Of a stretch of 64,000 bases of DNA, positions 38,464 to 54,780 are shown piece by piece. The translations under genes were made by a program, and so were the position numbers. How positions within the stretch are numbered: the first letter of the stretch is position 1; each line of letters opens with the position of its first letter. The notes below the pieces were generated by a model. It searched no databases and was not told the DNA's origin. It worked only from the letters and a program-made list of their open reading frames with translations. Source of the stretch: Diadophis punctatus similis. Taxonomy: Eukaryota; Chordata; Lepidosauria; Squamata; Dipsadidae. The stretch lies in NCBI GenBank assembly GCA_023053685.1, contig JALIGW010000013.1, positions 19,366,501-19,430,500 of the forward strand, read 5' to 3'.

Positions 38464-39327
38464 CCATGAATGTATATTCAAATCTCAAACAACAAATGCT
38501 CTGTCTTACACATTGGGAAAAAGAATCAGAACACAAAATACAAGCTTGGAGGACACGACCTTGTAGACGACCCTCACTCTGTCAAGGAACTTGGAGTACC
38601 CATATCTAATGATCTAAGTGCCAAAGCCCACTGTAACAACATTTCCAAAAAGGCACTAAGAGTTGTTAATTTAATCTTGTGTAGCTTCTTCTCTGGCAAT
38701 ATTACACTGCTAACCAGAGCATTCAGAACATTCACTATATCATTTCTCGAATACAGCTCACCTGTCTGGAACCCGCACTGCATATCGGACATTAATACAA
38801 TTGAGAGTCCAGAAATATTTCACGAGAAGAGTCCTCCACTCCTCTGCTCGCAACAGAATACCTTATTCCACCAGACTTGAAATTTTGGGCTTAGACAACT
38901 TAGAACTTCGATCTGATCTAAATGTAATTCATAAAATTATCTGCCACAATGTCCTACCTGTCAATGACTACTTCAGCTTCAACAGCAACAATACACGAGC
39001 ACACAATAGATACAAACTTAATGTAAACCGTTCCAAACTTGATTGCAGAAAATACGATTTCGGTAACAGAGTGGTCAATGCCTGGAATGCACTACCTGAC
39101 TCTGTGGTTTCTTCCCAAAACCCCAACACTTTAACCTTAGACTGTCTACTGTCGACCTCACCCCCTTCCTAAGATGTCTGTAAGGGGCGTGCATAAGCGC
39201 ACCATCGTGCCTACCATCCCTGTCTTACTGTCTTACTGTCCTCATTTATCTGTATTTACTTTGTTTATGTTTATACCTATATCTGCTAACCTGTACATGT
39301 TTGACAAATAAATAAAATAAATAAAAT
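38464..39327 (+). mobile_element. CR1-type LINE ORF2 end, frameshifted
   Basis: Frame 38470-38800 encodes KCSVLHIGKKNQ, DLVDDPHSVKELGVPISNDL and FLEYSSPVWNPHCISDINTI. The frame then changes at about 38805, and 38801-39172 continues VQKYFTRRVLHSSARNRIPY, RLEILGLDNLELRSDL, and NRVVNAWNALPDSVV. These are the conserved C-terminal blocks of CR1-like ORF2. The break fits loss of two bases in a short AG run near 38805. The 3'UTR has GGGGCGTGCATAAGCGCACC and an AAATA tail to 39327. Confidence 0.88.
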
Positions 39328-40547
39328 AAATTGTGTGTTGTGGACAATACACAGACTGCATCTAGGTGCAGAAAGTACCTTTCCCTTATAGCAGGAGCAC
39401 AAGAGTGCTCCAACAATTCAGCCTCAAAATCCAGGTGAAAAGAAAGGAGGAAAGGCTCTGGCAGATCACTACAAAGCTCTGTTTCCACAGTTAGTAATGT
39501 AAGCCTGTGCTAATACTAATCTTTTGCTTTTTCCTGTCATTTACATTGCATAATTTGTGATCAGCCACATTTAGACAAATCCAGTCCACAATCTGGATTT
39601 TATGATGCTTGATAATGCTTCTCATTTGGTAATACCAGGCAGGTGCCAACCCAAGACATTCAGAGGGCTAATGGGCTAAGCAAACTGAATTGGTGATGCT
39701 GCAGGCAAGATTGTGGTAGTTGCTGGTAAAAGAGGCAAGCATCAACCATAGGACTATTTTTGTTTACCATCTTGTATTCATGCTTTGATGTGCACATAAT
39801 GCTCCAATAGTGAGAAAATCTCTTCAGATGGTTTGTATATATGTGTAACAGGGCAGAGAGGGAAGCCACCCCAACCTGCACCAACTCTGGTCACAATCTA
39901 TGCGGACACAATATCTGTTCATTTAATTACATATTAATTATTTCTACTTTTGCTCTGAAATAATCCCCCCTTTATGTGTGTGTGCATAGATCATTATTCC
40001 AGCCTGTTCTGTACATGCAGAGTGGGATAACACAAAAATGGAAATGCATCTGCTTTTTGTAATATACAGAGGCTGTCCGTTGACTTTGGGTTAATGAATG
40101 AATCTATGGACATACTATTTCTCAGTTCCTGATTTCCATCTATAAAATATCATAGTAATTGAATCTCACATAACAAATGGGGAAATAGAATTCTTGTGGA
40201 TATTGAGACCTAAGGCAGGTTATAAATTTGTAAGACACAAATGCTTTTCTGTGCTTTTGTTAATGATCAAAGCTTCATTTCCAGGAAAAGGAAGTGAACA
40301 TAGGCCAAGTACTTTGAAAGCTCTTCTTTGTGTTTCTTGTTAAACGAGAACTATTTTTAGTTGAAGTGAACTTTCTATTATTTTATTTAAATTCACATAC
40401 CCAGGAACTGAATCTTAATAACGATATAAGAATTTGAAACTGAACCTTGGCAGAAATTAAACTTGACTTTTCAGGTAAAAGTCCAGTATATGAATATTAA
40501 TGTTCAAACATCACTTGTCTACTTTTTCTTTCTTTATTTTAACCCAG
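39328..40547. other. Intronic stretch with nothing recognised
   Basis: No repeat family seen. The last 20 bases are a pyrimidine-rich tract ending in CCCAG, the acceptor of the next GABRA5 exon. Confidence 0.5.
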
Positions 40548-40691
40548 ACGCTTATCCCAATTCAGAAGTGATCTACGTGTGGACTAACACCTCAGCAAAT
40601 TCGGTGGTAGTAGCAGAAGATGGTTCTAGGCTTAACCAATATCACCTGATGGGACAAAGTGTAGATTCTGAAAACATCAGTACCAGTACAG
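40548..40691 (+). CDS. GABRA5: GABRA5 exon: loop C side of agonist site (144 bp)
   Basis: Encodes the split Tyr plus 47 residues from [13 protein letters not shown] to SENISTST. It covers the end of the extracellular ligand-binding domain leading into loop C, which lines the GABA and benzodiazepine sites. The segment [19 protein letters not shown] with NISTSTG is the alpha-5 signature as I know it; alpha-1 and alpha-3 have QYDLLG here. An N-glycosylation sequon (NTS) sits in the same place as NGS in human alpha-5. Acceptor AACCCAG ends at 40547; donor GTAATA starts at 40692. Length and phases match the family. The exon lies 24.8 kb downstream of the previous one. Confidence 0.95.
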
Positions 40692-43600
40692 GTAATAAAA
40701 TTGTCCTTTGAATTGCAGTATTCAGTAAGGAAAGATCTAAGGTTCATGCTAATGGGATGGTGCTTTTTCAAAATAAGTCATATTGGTTGGTTTGCCCTGT
40801 GGTGTATCTTTCTCTATGCCCAATATGAATCTTCCTCAGTATTTTCACACATGTTTGATTGTTACTTGTGCGTGGCTTGTTCCATTCATTCCTGAACACA
40901 CCACATTTGTGTATCTCTTTTACCCCATTGATAAAACTATCTCAAGCTGGTAAGGAAATAATAAAACAGACAACAATTTTTAAAAAACCTTATCTCAGTC
41001 AAATCAATAAACTATAAATAAAACAAAACCACATATTCTACCATAGTCATCCATTCATAAATACCAAATGAAAAGGCATTGAGTTGCCTGGAATCTTTAG
41101 ACAAAGTAGAATGCAAGTACATATAAATGAAATAGATATTTTACTACTCGTAAAACTTCATCATGCAAGTCAATTTGGTATTAGATACAAAGAACCCATC
41201 TTACATCATCACTTAATGCAATTTCCTTTCCATTCCGTTCCATCCTCAGATTACAGCAGATTAATATAGGGAGAAGCATTTTTTCAGGCAGCCAGTTTTT
41301 ATTGTTTAGGACTCTCTAGATAAGCAACAGAAGCAATACTTCACCGTTCACACTTTATCAGTCATAATTGAATTGCTGAACAGTATTGTGACAGGAAGGG
41401 TAATATAGAAGAACTATTTGTGGTATTTGACTTAGAATGGCTCATTCTTCTGTACAAGTTACTATGGGATGCTGTTCAGGTGATAATCATGTATATCTTT
41501 TGCCCATTCAGTGTAAAATCAGATTGTGATTCAAATTTCAATAAAACCATGATAAAATTCACATAATATACGGTAGGTTGGATGTTTTCTCTGTAATAAT
41601 GTTGCACCATGTGACATTCCCTCATCATTATGGTCTGATTTTCAACTTATTATTGTACTGAAATCAACAGAAAAGGAGACGCTTCATGCTGATTGCATGT
41701 TTTGAGATGCACAATATTAGGGCGTGCAGTACTTTGGATGCAATTCAAAATTTGAATGAATCATGAAAATGACTCTTTAAAGCAGTTTAATCTTGTCTAG
41801 GATATATGGTTTCCCTTGAGAATTGCTGTGTGATGCTAGAGAGAAAAATCGGGATGGTTTTAAAGGGATGAGGATGGGTATATCACCACAAGCTCCTTGG
41901 TGTGTTTTGGGAATTGGATCTGAAGCCCTTCATTTAATTTTGACATTTAATTAGTACATGCTAAAATGATTTATGCTTGACAATGTACCCAAAGGTAGCT
42001 ATAGATAGGATGGTTAATTGGAAGTAAAAAAGGTTTTATTATACTTAATCAATAGAATTATGCTCAGATGTAAGAAAAAATAAGGCCATTTAGTATAAAA
42101 GTACAATGAACAATTCTCAGATACCTATTCAACTTGCCACAATTTTATGAATGGATTGTTGGTTAAAAACACATTCATCAGATGCAGTATTCCTTGCTTC
42201 CAAAAAGCTCTGCCTCTTACATTCTGCTAAAGAACATTTCTTTCTCCTGGATAAAACAGACGTAGCAGACAAACTATCCAAGCTTGAAAGAAGCACTCGG
42301 AATGGAGAGCTCCTTTGCAGTTACTTAAACTGCTATGTCTTTTGCTAGCTTATTTTCCCACAGGAGCCAAGCAAGCATCTATAGATTGATTTCTTCCCCC
42401 ATCTCAGCAGTATGTTCAATAAAAACTTTGGGGCAAAGGAGAAGGGAAACGTGGCAGCTGTGGCCCTCCTCCAATAGTATGTCTAGATACCATGTGTGGG
42501 GAAAGGGATGCTAGGATTCACATTTCTGTACCTGGAAGAAAATGTGCTGAACATGGCAGCACTACAAGCCTAAAGAGCTTTCATGTCAGCCCAGCCATCC
42601 ACATGAGGATTTCAAGGCAATTGTTTCTTCTTGTCTCTGGAGAAGCGTGCATGAAAAAGGACAGGTGATAAAGAGGTGTAGGGCCTGATTTATGCTCCCC
42701 TTGCTTCTGAGAATGAAGTAGAAATTGAGGATCCTAGTAATTAGAGACAAAGGACCTTGCCTGAGAGCTTGGAATCAGGTGGCTCCATGCTGTGTTTTCC
42801 TCTGTAGGTTTTGAAGGAATGCCAATAAATTGATGGAGCAACCCAAGAAAACACTGGACTTATTTGCTCTTCGTGGCCCAGGCTCCCATAGCATGCCAGC
42901 AGGGTTCTCTGCTAATTTGAGACTTAGGGAAAAAAGAGGTCAGTTGCCTGTTACTTTGTAGGGAGAATAGATATTTAAGTGATTTGTAATAGACCCAGAG
43001 GCATGCATGTACACACACATACAGACACACATCCCCTAGAGTCTGAAAAGATTAAAGAATGGCAGTGCTTAAAGTCTTGCCTGCTCAATCAGTAAACGAA
43101 CAAACTGTTCCCAAAATGACAGCCTCCTGAGAACTCAGCCGTTTTTTTCAGAAAGTCCACACAATCTCAAAAGTGCAATCTCAAAAATAAAGAGAAAGGA
43201 GCAGCATTGCGAGAGACGGTGCAAACATCACATTGACCTTAACACAATCAGAGTAAGGAGCACAATATCTCCCTTCTACTGTATTCCACAGAGCACCCTG
43301 AAATCGAGAAAGCTGTAGCACTAATTTTCTTTTAGGAATGGTAATGAGAAGGAGAGAAAGACACAATTCTAGATCACTCGAAGACCACAAGATCTCACAA
43401 GGGGGAGAGGGGGAGGAAACATTGACCAGTAAAATAAGTTCATCATAAAAGATTTCTTACCAGTTCACCATTATAGCAGCGTTATTCTCTGCAATGAATG
43501 GCAATTCCCCTTTCACTTTCACAGTCACCAAGAAAAAAGTCCAGAAGGTTTCCTGAAGCATCTCCTAGATCTGTGTGGAAAAGCTTTCTAAGAGCAAGAT

Positions 43601-44880
43601 GTCCACAGGGAATGTGCCAGGCTGCCAGGCACTCATCCAGTTCTTAGCAGTGCTTACCAAAGCTTCTGGCTCACGCGACACTAAGGACCAAAAGAGATTC
43701 TGAGGACACAATCAGAGCTTTATCCAGGAATTACCTTTCACAGAAATTTCCTTAAGAATGGCGAGTGCTGAACATCAAATATTTTTAATAGCTTTCTCTC
43801 CCCCCCCTTCCTATTTCACTTTGCAATTGTCCCAGGTTACCTCTGATCAGGTTGAGCTCTCAATACAGCATGGGTCAGAAATAGTAGGACACAGATTGTA
43901 ACCGAGGATTAACAAAATACAGAAATCCGATTTCACACAGGGAAAGCATTAGTCAGCTAAGGATTTTCTGGTCTTTAGCAAGCTTTTGGGATGCCTGTAA
44001 TCAGGATTTCTAAGATGTTATTTCCTTTTCTGAAGCTGAGAATATAAAAATAACACACACAGTTTATGTATTATTTTTGTTACAATTTCTTAGTTAGACA
44101 AAACCATATATGTGTGTGTATGTGTGTGTTATATATTAAAATTGAATCAAATCAATTTTATTGTAGTCACAGACCTGTACAAAATCCTAAAAAGGAAAAA
44201 GAGAAAAGGCAAAGATAAATTTCTCATTTTATTTTCACTTTGCTTCCTACATTCAACTCCTACATCTTCACCTTGGTCCAACTAGAGAGAACCATCTCTG
44301 GATGCAGGCTTCCCCTTGCTTGAGGCTATGAATTAAAGACAAATCAGTTTGCACCATGAAGCTTTTAATGCAGTATCCACTGGTCCAGCTGAGAAAGATA
44401 CCGTCCTATGTCTGGACCCTTTTTGTTTGCTTTAAGATGCTTTAAGATACAAAAACAAAAGTGATTCAGCCTATCTAGGAATGGATGAACGTTCCTGGTC
44501 CTTCTTGCTTATTTTTGAACCATGTTGTTATAACAGATGTGATTTTGCAAAATGCTGAGTTATAGAGGAGTTTTAGATTATTATTTCTGTAATAATTAGA
44601 TCAGGTTGGCTGGGGCAAATATTTGTAGTATAAAATATGAGGATCATAAGTTTTTAGATTTAGTTGCTTTGTATCACAGAAGTATTGATACAGAAACAGA
44701 AAAATCCACATTATACTACTTAACTTTTCCTAATCATTTTCCTATAAGTGACTTTCCATAAACTACACTTTTTAAAAACAGAACTACTCCATGCAATTCT
44801 TCATTTTAATTTGCGTTAAGCATGTTTTTGTACGATTTTTCCCCATTTTTAATGTATGTCTTTCTTAAATATATATTTCT
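40692..44880. other. Intronic stretch with nothing recognised
   Basis: Several kilobases of AT-rich intron without transposon ends I can read. Frames at 42151 and 43181 show no motif. This is the longest repeat-poor part of the introns. Confidence 0.45.
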
Positions 44881-45125
44881 TTGTGAATTTTTTCCCCATG
44901 TTTTATTTATTTTATTTATATAACATTCAATTTCCATCAAACAGTGTGTGCTTTGGGTACAGTTGTTTTTAAACAGTCATAATCCACATATTTGTGTTAG
45001 CATTCATCACAATAATATTGATAATATAATAATATAATAATATAATAACAATGACGTTATCTTTATATCTCCTCCTTTCTAACTTCTGTTTCTGTTGTCT
45101 AGCCATTGATAAAATACATCCCATA

Positions 45126-46880
45126 TCAAAAATATTCAATTTCTTCTTTATCCTTAATAGTGAGCGTTAATCTATCAATTTCTGCACATTCTAATATTTT
45201 CTTAATTAGTTTATCATTTGACAGAATCTCATCATTTTTCCATTTCTTTGCAAATACAATTCTAGCTGCGGTTAGTATATGTAAAACCAGATATATAGTC
45301 CTTTTGTCATATTTTTCTGGTAGAATGCCCAAGAATGTCTCTGGTTTCAAGTCTATGTGTTGCTTTATCATTTTTTTCCAACCATGTATGTATTTTCATC
45401 CAATATTTTTCAGCTTTTGAGAATGTCCACCGCATATGGTAATATGATCCAGATGATTGGTTACACTTCCAGCATTTAGCAGATCTATCTTTATATATTT
45501 TTGCTAGCCTTGCCGGTGCAAAATGCCATCTATAAAACATTTTATACACATTTTATTTATACCCAGTTGACATAGTCAATTTAATATTTCTATCCCATGA
45601 TTTCTGCCATTTGTCTAATTCTATGGCATATCCAACATTTTTATCCCAAGCAATCATTGTCTCCTTTACCTGCTCGCTTTCCAGTTTAATACTTAATAAA
45701 TAACAATATAATTTCTTTATCAGTTTTTCATCTGTTCCGGTTAATATCTGGTCTAATTCTGTTAACTCTTTATTAAAACCATACATTTTAGCATCTTTCT
45801 CGTAACAAGATTGTATCTGCATATGTGGCCACCATGCAATGTCTATCCCTTCGCTACTAAGTTCCTGTTTAGTTTGTAGTTCCTCTTTTTCATTCAAAAT
45901 ATTTTTATATCTTGCAATTTTTTCCTTGTTAATAACATTAGGATGTACCAATGCCTCCATAGTAGAAAGCCAGATTGGTATTTTAAAATAGTGTTGTTCT
46001 TTTATTTTAAACCAGACCAATAACAATACATTCCTAAGGTAGTGTCTCTGAAAATAACTATGTATCTTGTTCTTATCTTGTTCTTAGATATTGGCCTAAA
46101 ATTCTTTATCTGTGTTAAATCTGAATCATCTTTCGGTATAAGAGTAATATTTGTTTCCATCCATGAATTGAGTATTTTTGCTTCTAGTAATACTTCATTA
46201 TAAACTTCCAACATCACTGGGCTTAATACCTCTTCTAGTTGTTTATAAAATTCTGCTGGTAGGCCATCAGACCCTGGTGTTTTATTATTTTTTGTCTCTT
46301 AATCACTCTGTCAATTCCATTATGGTAATCCTTTCATTCAACATATTTTTAACTGTATCAGGTACCTTAGGAAGTTCAGATTGTTCCAAATATTGTTGTA
46401 TTTTATTTTACAAAATTTCCTCCTTATCATACAATTTCTCATAGTACTCTTTATGATGGGTTTTTTCTCCTTGTTCTGGTAGTGATCAGTGATCAGTCGA
46501 TGTATCAATTTTTTTCCCATCTCTTTTTTCAGTTTGTATGCCAACCATCTTCCAGGCTTGTTCCCATTTTCAAAGTTTTGTTTTGTACTTTTAATTTTTT
46601 GTGCCAACTCTTCTTTTTCCAATAGGTTCATTTTATGTTTTGATAAGTCTATTTGATTTTTCAATTCCTTTTTTTTTTGTGGTTCTCTCTGTAGTTCTGA
46701 TTCCAATCTTTTATATTCTTCTTCTAATATTTTCTTATTTTGCTTCTTCTTATTATTTTTCTTTCCCATATATGTTATAGCTAATCCCCGGGTATATGCT
46801 TTAACGGTATCCCATACAATTTGCAGGGAGGTCTCTTCCTTCCTATTCTCTTTGAAAAAGAACTCCAATTCTTTTTCCAT
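45126..46880 (-). pseudogene. L1 ORF2 remainder: RT linker, RT start, C-terminus
   Basis: 46880-46338 encodes the charged linker before the RT (KGYMGK-like start, KKKQNKKILEEEYKRLE, NKPGRWLAYKLKKEMGKK). 46217-46002 begins the RT: EAKILNSWMETNITLIPKDD then IKNFRPIS. The frame then passes directly to WFKIKEQHYFKIPIW, so the catalytic YADD region is deleted. 45549-45126 has the L1 C-terminal zinc-like motif CWKCNQSSGSYYHMRW and the end KNDKATHRLETRDILG. Several frameshifts separate the parts. Confidence 0.8.
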
Positions 46881-46925
46881 CTTCTGTATAAATTCCCTTT
46901 CTTGCAGTATTGCTTGATCTAATGT

Positions 46926-47330
46926 CTATCTCCATTTTCTTTTTTGTCCTTTCCATACAACATTCATCCCATTGTGATCTGCCCAAACATTAGGTTCTAT
47001 TTCTATCTCTTGCACACATGTTTTCAGTTCTGGTGTCATCGATACCATATCTATTCTGGACCAGGATTTATGCCTATTTGAATAGAACAAATATTGATTT
47101 TTCTTAAGGTGTGTTTCTCTCCATGCATCTAGAGTTCCTATTTCTTCCATCATTTTAAAAAAGGTTTTTGGAAGTGTTTTGCTTCTTTAATATATGGAGC
47201 CACCCCATTTTCTTTTGCTGTGCTAATGAAAAATATAGTTTCCCAATTTGGGGGTACTCTAATAGATTACTGTCTTGTTTTTTAATGTGGACTTCTTGAA
47301 GGCAGCTTAAATTTAATTTTAATTTTTCTA
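46926..47330 (-). pseudogene. L1 ORF2 endonuclease, internally deleted
   Basis: Just after ORF1 the minus strand reads LQEVHIKKQDSNLLE and GKLYFSLAQQKKMG, the start of the L1 APE endonuclease. It then jumps to GTLDAWRETH, FYSNRHKSWSRIDMVSM and VWADHNGMNVVW (47153-46926), the end of the domain with the RID and DH motifs. The middle of the nuclease is absent and frames are broken. Confidence 0.78.
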
Positions 47331-47332
47331 AT

Positions 47333-48148
47333 TTATTGAAGATTCCTCATCAAGTATACCTCATATTTTATCAATTGTCTTGTCAAAAATTGATACTGTT
47401 TTCTTGTGTCTCTTACCCCCCTGGGCACTTGCTTCAAAACTACTATTTCTCTTCCTTTGTATTTCAATGGTGCATCTCTTGCTCTTTGGAGTATTTCTGC
47501 TCTCATTGCCTTCTTTGAAAATCTCACGTGTACCTCTCTGGGAAGCTTGTTTCTTCTCGCGTAACTTGTATATACTCTAAATATTTCTTCCATCCCATAG
47601 AGAGCTTCCTGTTTGTCTGTTTCCAATGTGTCTGCCAGTATTTCTGCCATTTTCTCTGTGAGATCTTTCCCTTTTTCCTCCTCAGCATGTTGAAATCTTA
47701 GGTAATATTCTGCCTTATCCATCTCCAACATAATTATGGATTGTTCAAGGTCATTATCTACCTTAGTTAATCTATTCTCCATCTCTTCTACTTTCTTATC
47801 TGTTTGCTCTGTCTTTTCTTCCACTTTCTGGATCCGTTGTTCATTTTTAGTAATAATTTGCTGGATATTGTCTATTTTATCTTCCATTTTTTGTTCCATC
47901 TTCTGCATTCTATCTGCCATATCCTAATGATTCTTAGCCATAGCTCCTTGCAGTGATTCCTGTAAAGATTGAATCATATTTTTAATCTCTGACTGAAAGG
48001 CATTTAATTTTTCATTCTGCAACATGGTGTCTATAGAGCGCTGACTCGCTGGACTCACTGCTGATGCTGATGCTGATGCTGATGGCGCAGATGATGGGGT
48101 TTTCCTCCCTGTTTTACTTGAATTTATATTGCTTGTCATTTTGATCAT
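47333..48148 (-). pseudogene. L1 ORF1, one in-frame stop
   Basis: Would encode the L1 RNA-binding ORF1 protein of about 271 residues. The N-terminal part (48148-47924) is rich in Ser and Ala (SAPSASASASAVS) and ends in a TAG stop (about 47925). The same frame resumes two codons later as MADRMQKMEQ. Then follows a long heptad coiled coil (MQKMEQKMEDKIDNI, KVEEKTEQTDKKVEEMENRL), as in the trimerising stalk. The C-terminal block PREVHVRFSKKAMRAEILQR with YKGREIVVLKQVPRGV resembles the L1 ORF1 RRM/CTD. Only the stop codon disrupts it. Confidence 0.8.
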
Positions 48149-49540
48149 TTGAAATAATCAAATATTTTAAATAGTTATTATTTAACAAAAACAACCAATC
48201 AGTAACCCAACAATCAATAATACTGTAAATCAAAGACAATGATACTCCACAATATCCAACTTATAAGATATACCTGATATAGTCCAACAATTTCCTTTCT
48301 TTATCCCAGTTCTTATTTTCAAGCCTCAAATCACTTCTTGCTTTTAGGTGCTGTATTTCACAAGTCCAAAATATCCATAATCCAAGTTCTCTTCAACAAG
48401 GGTTGTTTTCTTTCTTCTTTTTTAATAATGTATATGTTATAATCCACAAAGTTATGAATTATAATCCACAAAGAGTCACATAATCCATGAAGAGGCACCA
48501 AATTGTAATCCACAAAGGCCCACCAAGACCCCAAAATTATATCCAACAAATTATAAATCCCCAAGGAGAAGAGTTAAAGGCTGAAGTATACAAATCTTCA
48601 TTTATCTTATAAGCAACCTCTATTATTTCCGAGTTCCAGTTGCTCAATTGCTCAGTTACTAAAATCTATATTCAATCAAGGAGCTACAGTGTTTACAACT
48701 TACACTGTTTCCATTCTCTTTCTCTGTAGTTCTCTCTATGAACAATTCCCAGGTGCAGGCAGCTTATCTAAGTCTTGTGACAGTCTTGTAATAATGTTTT
48801 CCAATAAGCTGCCCAAGGTCAATTATTGTTCACACTTCCTTTTCTTCACTTTCTCCACTTTCCCTATGGGTTTTTCTGGCCAGTAGATGTCGCTGTTGCT
48901 CTATTTATCTTCTGCTCCTCTCCTTTAACTTTCTTTCACATACAGCCTTTAAAAGTTCCGGAGCCCAAGTTTTATACCCCAAATAAAGTTTTAGTTCAGT
49001 AATATCCAATTAATATAATCCTTAGGTTAACCAATCCCATTTTCATCTTTTAACATTATATCTTCAAATTATCCAAATAGTTCAAAGTTCATGTTTGGAT
49101 CTATTTCAGCTTTGTGCTTATTCGCCACTATTTCAAGGGGTGGGAGATCAACAAAACCACCTCCTTCTTTTTCAGCCCCACTATCACTCAGCCAGTTTTA
49201 AAAAGGGCAATTTTGACAGAAGTTAGAAAATTCTCATCCAGCCACCACACTGTTCTTCAATCTTTCCTCATTCTTCTCTGTTCAGGCTGTCACAGCCTTG
49301 GATGGCTCGCAATGGCCGTCTTTTCCTCCTTGCCGGATTCAGAGCTTCCCCTGGAACAAACAAGTGGTTAGTGATCTCCTTGTGATCCACAGAGGTCTCC
49401 TCTCTTCTTCACCACCCCTCCAATGTGGCTTAGATCTGTTAGGACCCTCTGGCAAGGGGAATTCAGCAAACTTCCATAGAGCCCTATAGAAGAGTCATCG
49501 TATCACTGTGTCATCAGCTCCACCTCCTGATTTTTTTAAG

Positions 49541-50570
49541 GTGCCAATCCCTGCTAAGGCACATGTTCTGTGAGATACTTTTTTATCTTACTAAAATTTG
49601 AATGTGTGTTTGTCATCAGTTTTTTTCTTTTTTACATTTTTATATTTTTACATTTTTGTATAGATATACATAGTTCTTTTCACCAAAACATTTCAGTTTT
49701 GTTAAATAGGCAGCTTTTATCCACCTGTTCTTAAAATGTAGGTTTCTAATGCTGTTGTGGAGATATTACACAGTTTTCCATCATAATATCCAGAATTCAT
49801 TATTTGTGTCATATCGTTCATTTTAGGTTCCACTTCCACCCAGCCATGGCTGGTCATATGTGAAGGACAATGGTCTTGAATTCTCTTTCCACGTGTTTGT
49901 TGTTGAAGCTCAATCTGGGAAGAAAGAGTGTCACCTGAGTTTAAACAATCATTGTGTGCTTGGGAATATGATGTCTGTTCTATACAGTAAATTGTAGGGC
50001 TGTGCAAGTGCTTTTAAAGAAATGCTTCACAAAACACAAAAGCACTTTAAAGATCATTAAAGCAACTGCATCTTTGCTCCAAACTTGCATGTTGCTGCTT
50101 CCAGCTGTCTCTACATGCAAAGCAAAGGAGCTGCTTTAATGATTTAATCCTTTTAAGAAAGGGTTCATTTGGGCAGATGTGAAAATTTGCTTTCTCCCAT
50201 CCTCAAGGCAGGTTGAAAGTATGTTAGTATGTAAAGTGTGGTCTTCATAGAATTGCTCTTACCATGTCAAGTATAAGCTGCCATCATCTAATGCGGTAGT
50301 TACTGATGCTGCTGTTCGGGGTTGTGAAAGTGCTTTTGTACCTCAGTTGTACAAAAACAGACTGTGTAGAAAAACAGACTTGATGTCCATCATCAGACTG
50401 CAACATGTTGAATGACTGCAACCAACTCTCGTACTACAACCACTATGACCCTGCTCATCCTTCCTTTCCATTATGTCAGCTCTTTGTGATGCAGTAATAC
50501 AGACAGGATCCAAAACCATAAGTAACTAATACTAATACATTTATTATAAGGTTACAGTATCAGAATCCGA
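49541..50570. other. Intronic stretch with nothing recognised
   Basis: No exon or repeat family supported. Confidence 0.45.
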
Positions 50571-50672
50571 GAACCCAGATTGTTGAGGGCAACATGCTGA
50601 CTTTGTAAACTGCTTAAAGAGGGTTGTAAAGCACTGTGAAGCAGTATGTAAGACTAAGTGCTATTGCTATCT
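50571..50672 (+). mobile_element. Sauria-type SINE 3' fragment
   Basis: Matches the tail of the 14744 SINE: ACCCAGATTGTTGAGGGCAA and TAAGACTAAGTGCTATTGCT. Head missing. Confidence 0.78.
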
Positions 50673-53496
<2,824 letters not shown>

Positions 53497-53840
53497 GAGT
53501 GAGGCATGGTGGTTTAGTGGCTTAATAGCACTGGAGATGGTCTTTACTCCAGTGGTTCAAGTCCTAGCGCTCATGATGGGGTGAGCTCCCATTACTCACC
53601 CCAGCTTCTGCCCACCTAGCAATTTGAAAGAATGTTCTATGTGAGGAGATAAATAGGTTACCACTTCAGTGGGAGGACAAGCCGGCGCTCCATGCAGACA
53701 GTTAGAATCCTACCGGCTCTGGGTCTTCCCAGTTGTGATGGCCGTTTGTGAAGGTGGCTTCGGTGGAGGGAGAAGCTCCTGGATAACACTGCAGGAAAGC
53801 TGCTTGTCTTTCTTTCTTGTGCAGAGTGTGCTGCACAAGA
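53497..53840 (+). mobile_element. tRNA-derived SINE, second family, partial
   Basis: Head GGCATGGTGGTTTAGTGGCT and B-box-like GTTCAAGTCCT, then GGGGTGAGCTCCCATTACTC, CCAGCTTCTGCC and a diverged end. Related to 15065 and 60762. It ends about 200 bases before the M2-M3 exon. Confidence 0.7.
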
Positions 53841-53988
53841 AAGTGCGCAGAGAAAGCATGTGAGTGTGAACCAGACAGGGCTAGCTGGTAGTTAGGCAGC
53901 CAAACTACTACTCTGTATTAGCATTATAGTCTCCTGACTAATGTAACATTGCCATATGCTAAATAAATAATAAATAAATACATTTTAG

Positions 53989-54264
<276 letters not shown>

Positions 54265-54532
54265 TGAAGAAGTAAATTAATAAATATCATGGGGGGCGAA
54301 TGTCACAAATTTTCTAGATTTCCTGTAGGGTTTTTTTTATCTCCATAACCTGTTTGGATATTAACATTCTTCTACTGCCCCTTTCTCGATTATGAGTTGT
54401 CCTCATTATTATATAATACAATTAATTGACTGAACATATCTGCTACACTTAGTGCTTCCATAATTCTTTGGCCACTAGTGACAGATGTATATTTGCATAT
54501 TTATTTTATTATTTATTAGTCACATTTATATA

Positions 54533-54754
54533 CCAAGGTGGCACAGCGGTTAGAGTGGGGTACTGCAGGCCACTTTAGCTGACTATGATCCGCAGGTCAG
54601 CGGTTCAAATCTCACCGGCTCAAGGTTGACTCAGCCTTCCATCCTTCCGAGGTAGGTAAAATGAGGACCCAGATTGTTGGGAGCAATATAAATATACATT
54701 GCTTAATGGTGTAAACCGCTTAGAGAGTGCTTGCATTGTGAGGCGGTATATAAA
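54533..54754 (+). mobile_element. Sauria-type SINE, left arm of inverted pair
   Basis: Full head-to-body copy: AGGTGGCACAGCGGTTAGAG, GTTCAAATCTCACCGG, AGGTTGACTCAGCCTTCC, ending GAGGCGGTATATAAATGTC. It carries the private segment ATATAAATATACATTG also found in the reverse copy at 54781. Confidence 0.9.
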
Positions 54755-54780
54755 TGTCACTAATAAATAAATAAAATAAA

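Larger units (their letters stand above)
44900..49540 (-). mobile_element. Decayed L1 LINE with internal deletions
   Basis: Reverse-strand element of about 4.6 kb. From right to left it has a leader of about 1.4 kb (48160-49540), ORF1 (47333-48148, one stop), a shortened endonuclease (46926-47330), the linker before reverse transcriptase (46338-46880), a short RT start (46002-46217), and the ORF2 C-terminus (45126-46026). Most of the RT core and the middle of the endonuclease are missing. The left end, with ATA/TAA repeats near 45010-45050, is uncertain. It fills much of the 11.4-kb intron. Confidence 0.82.
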
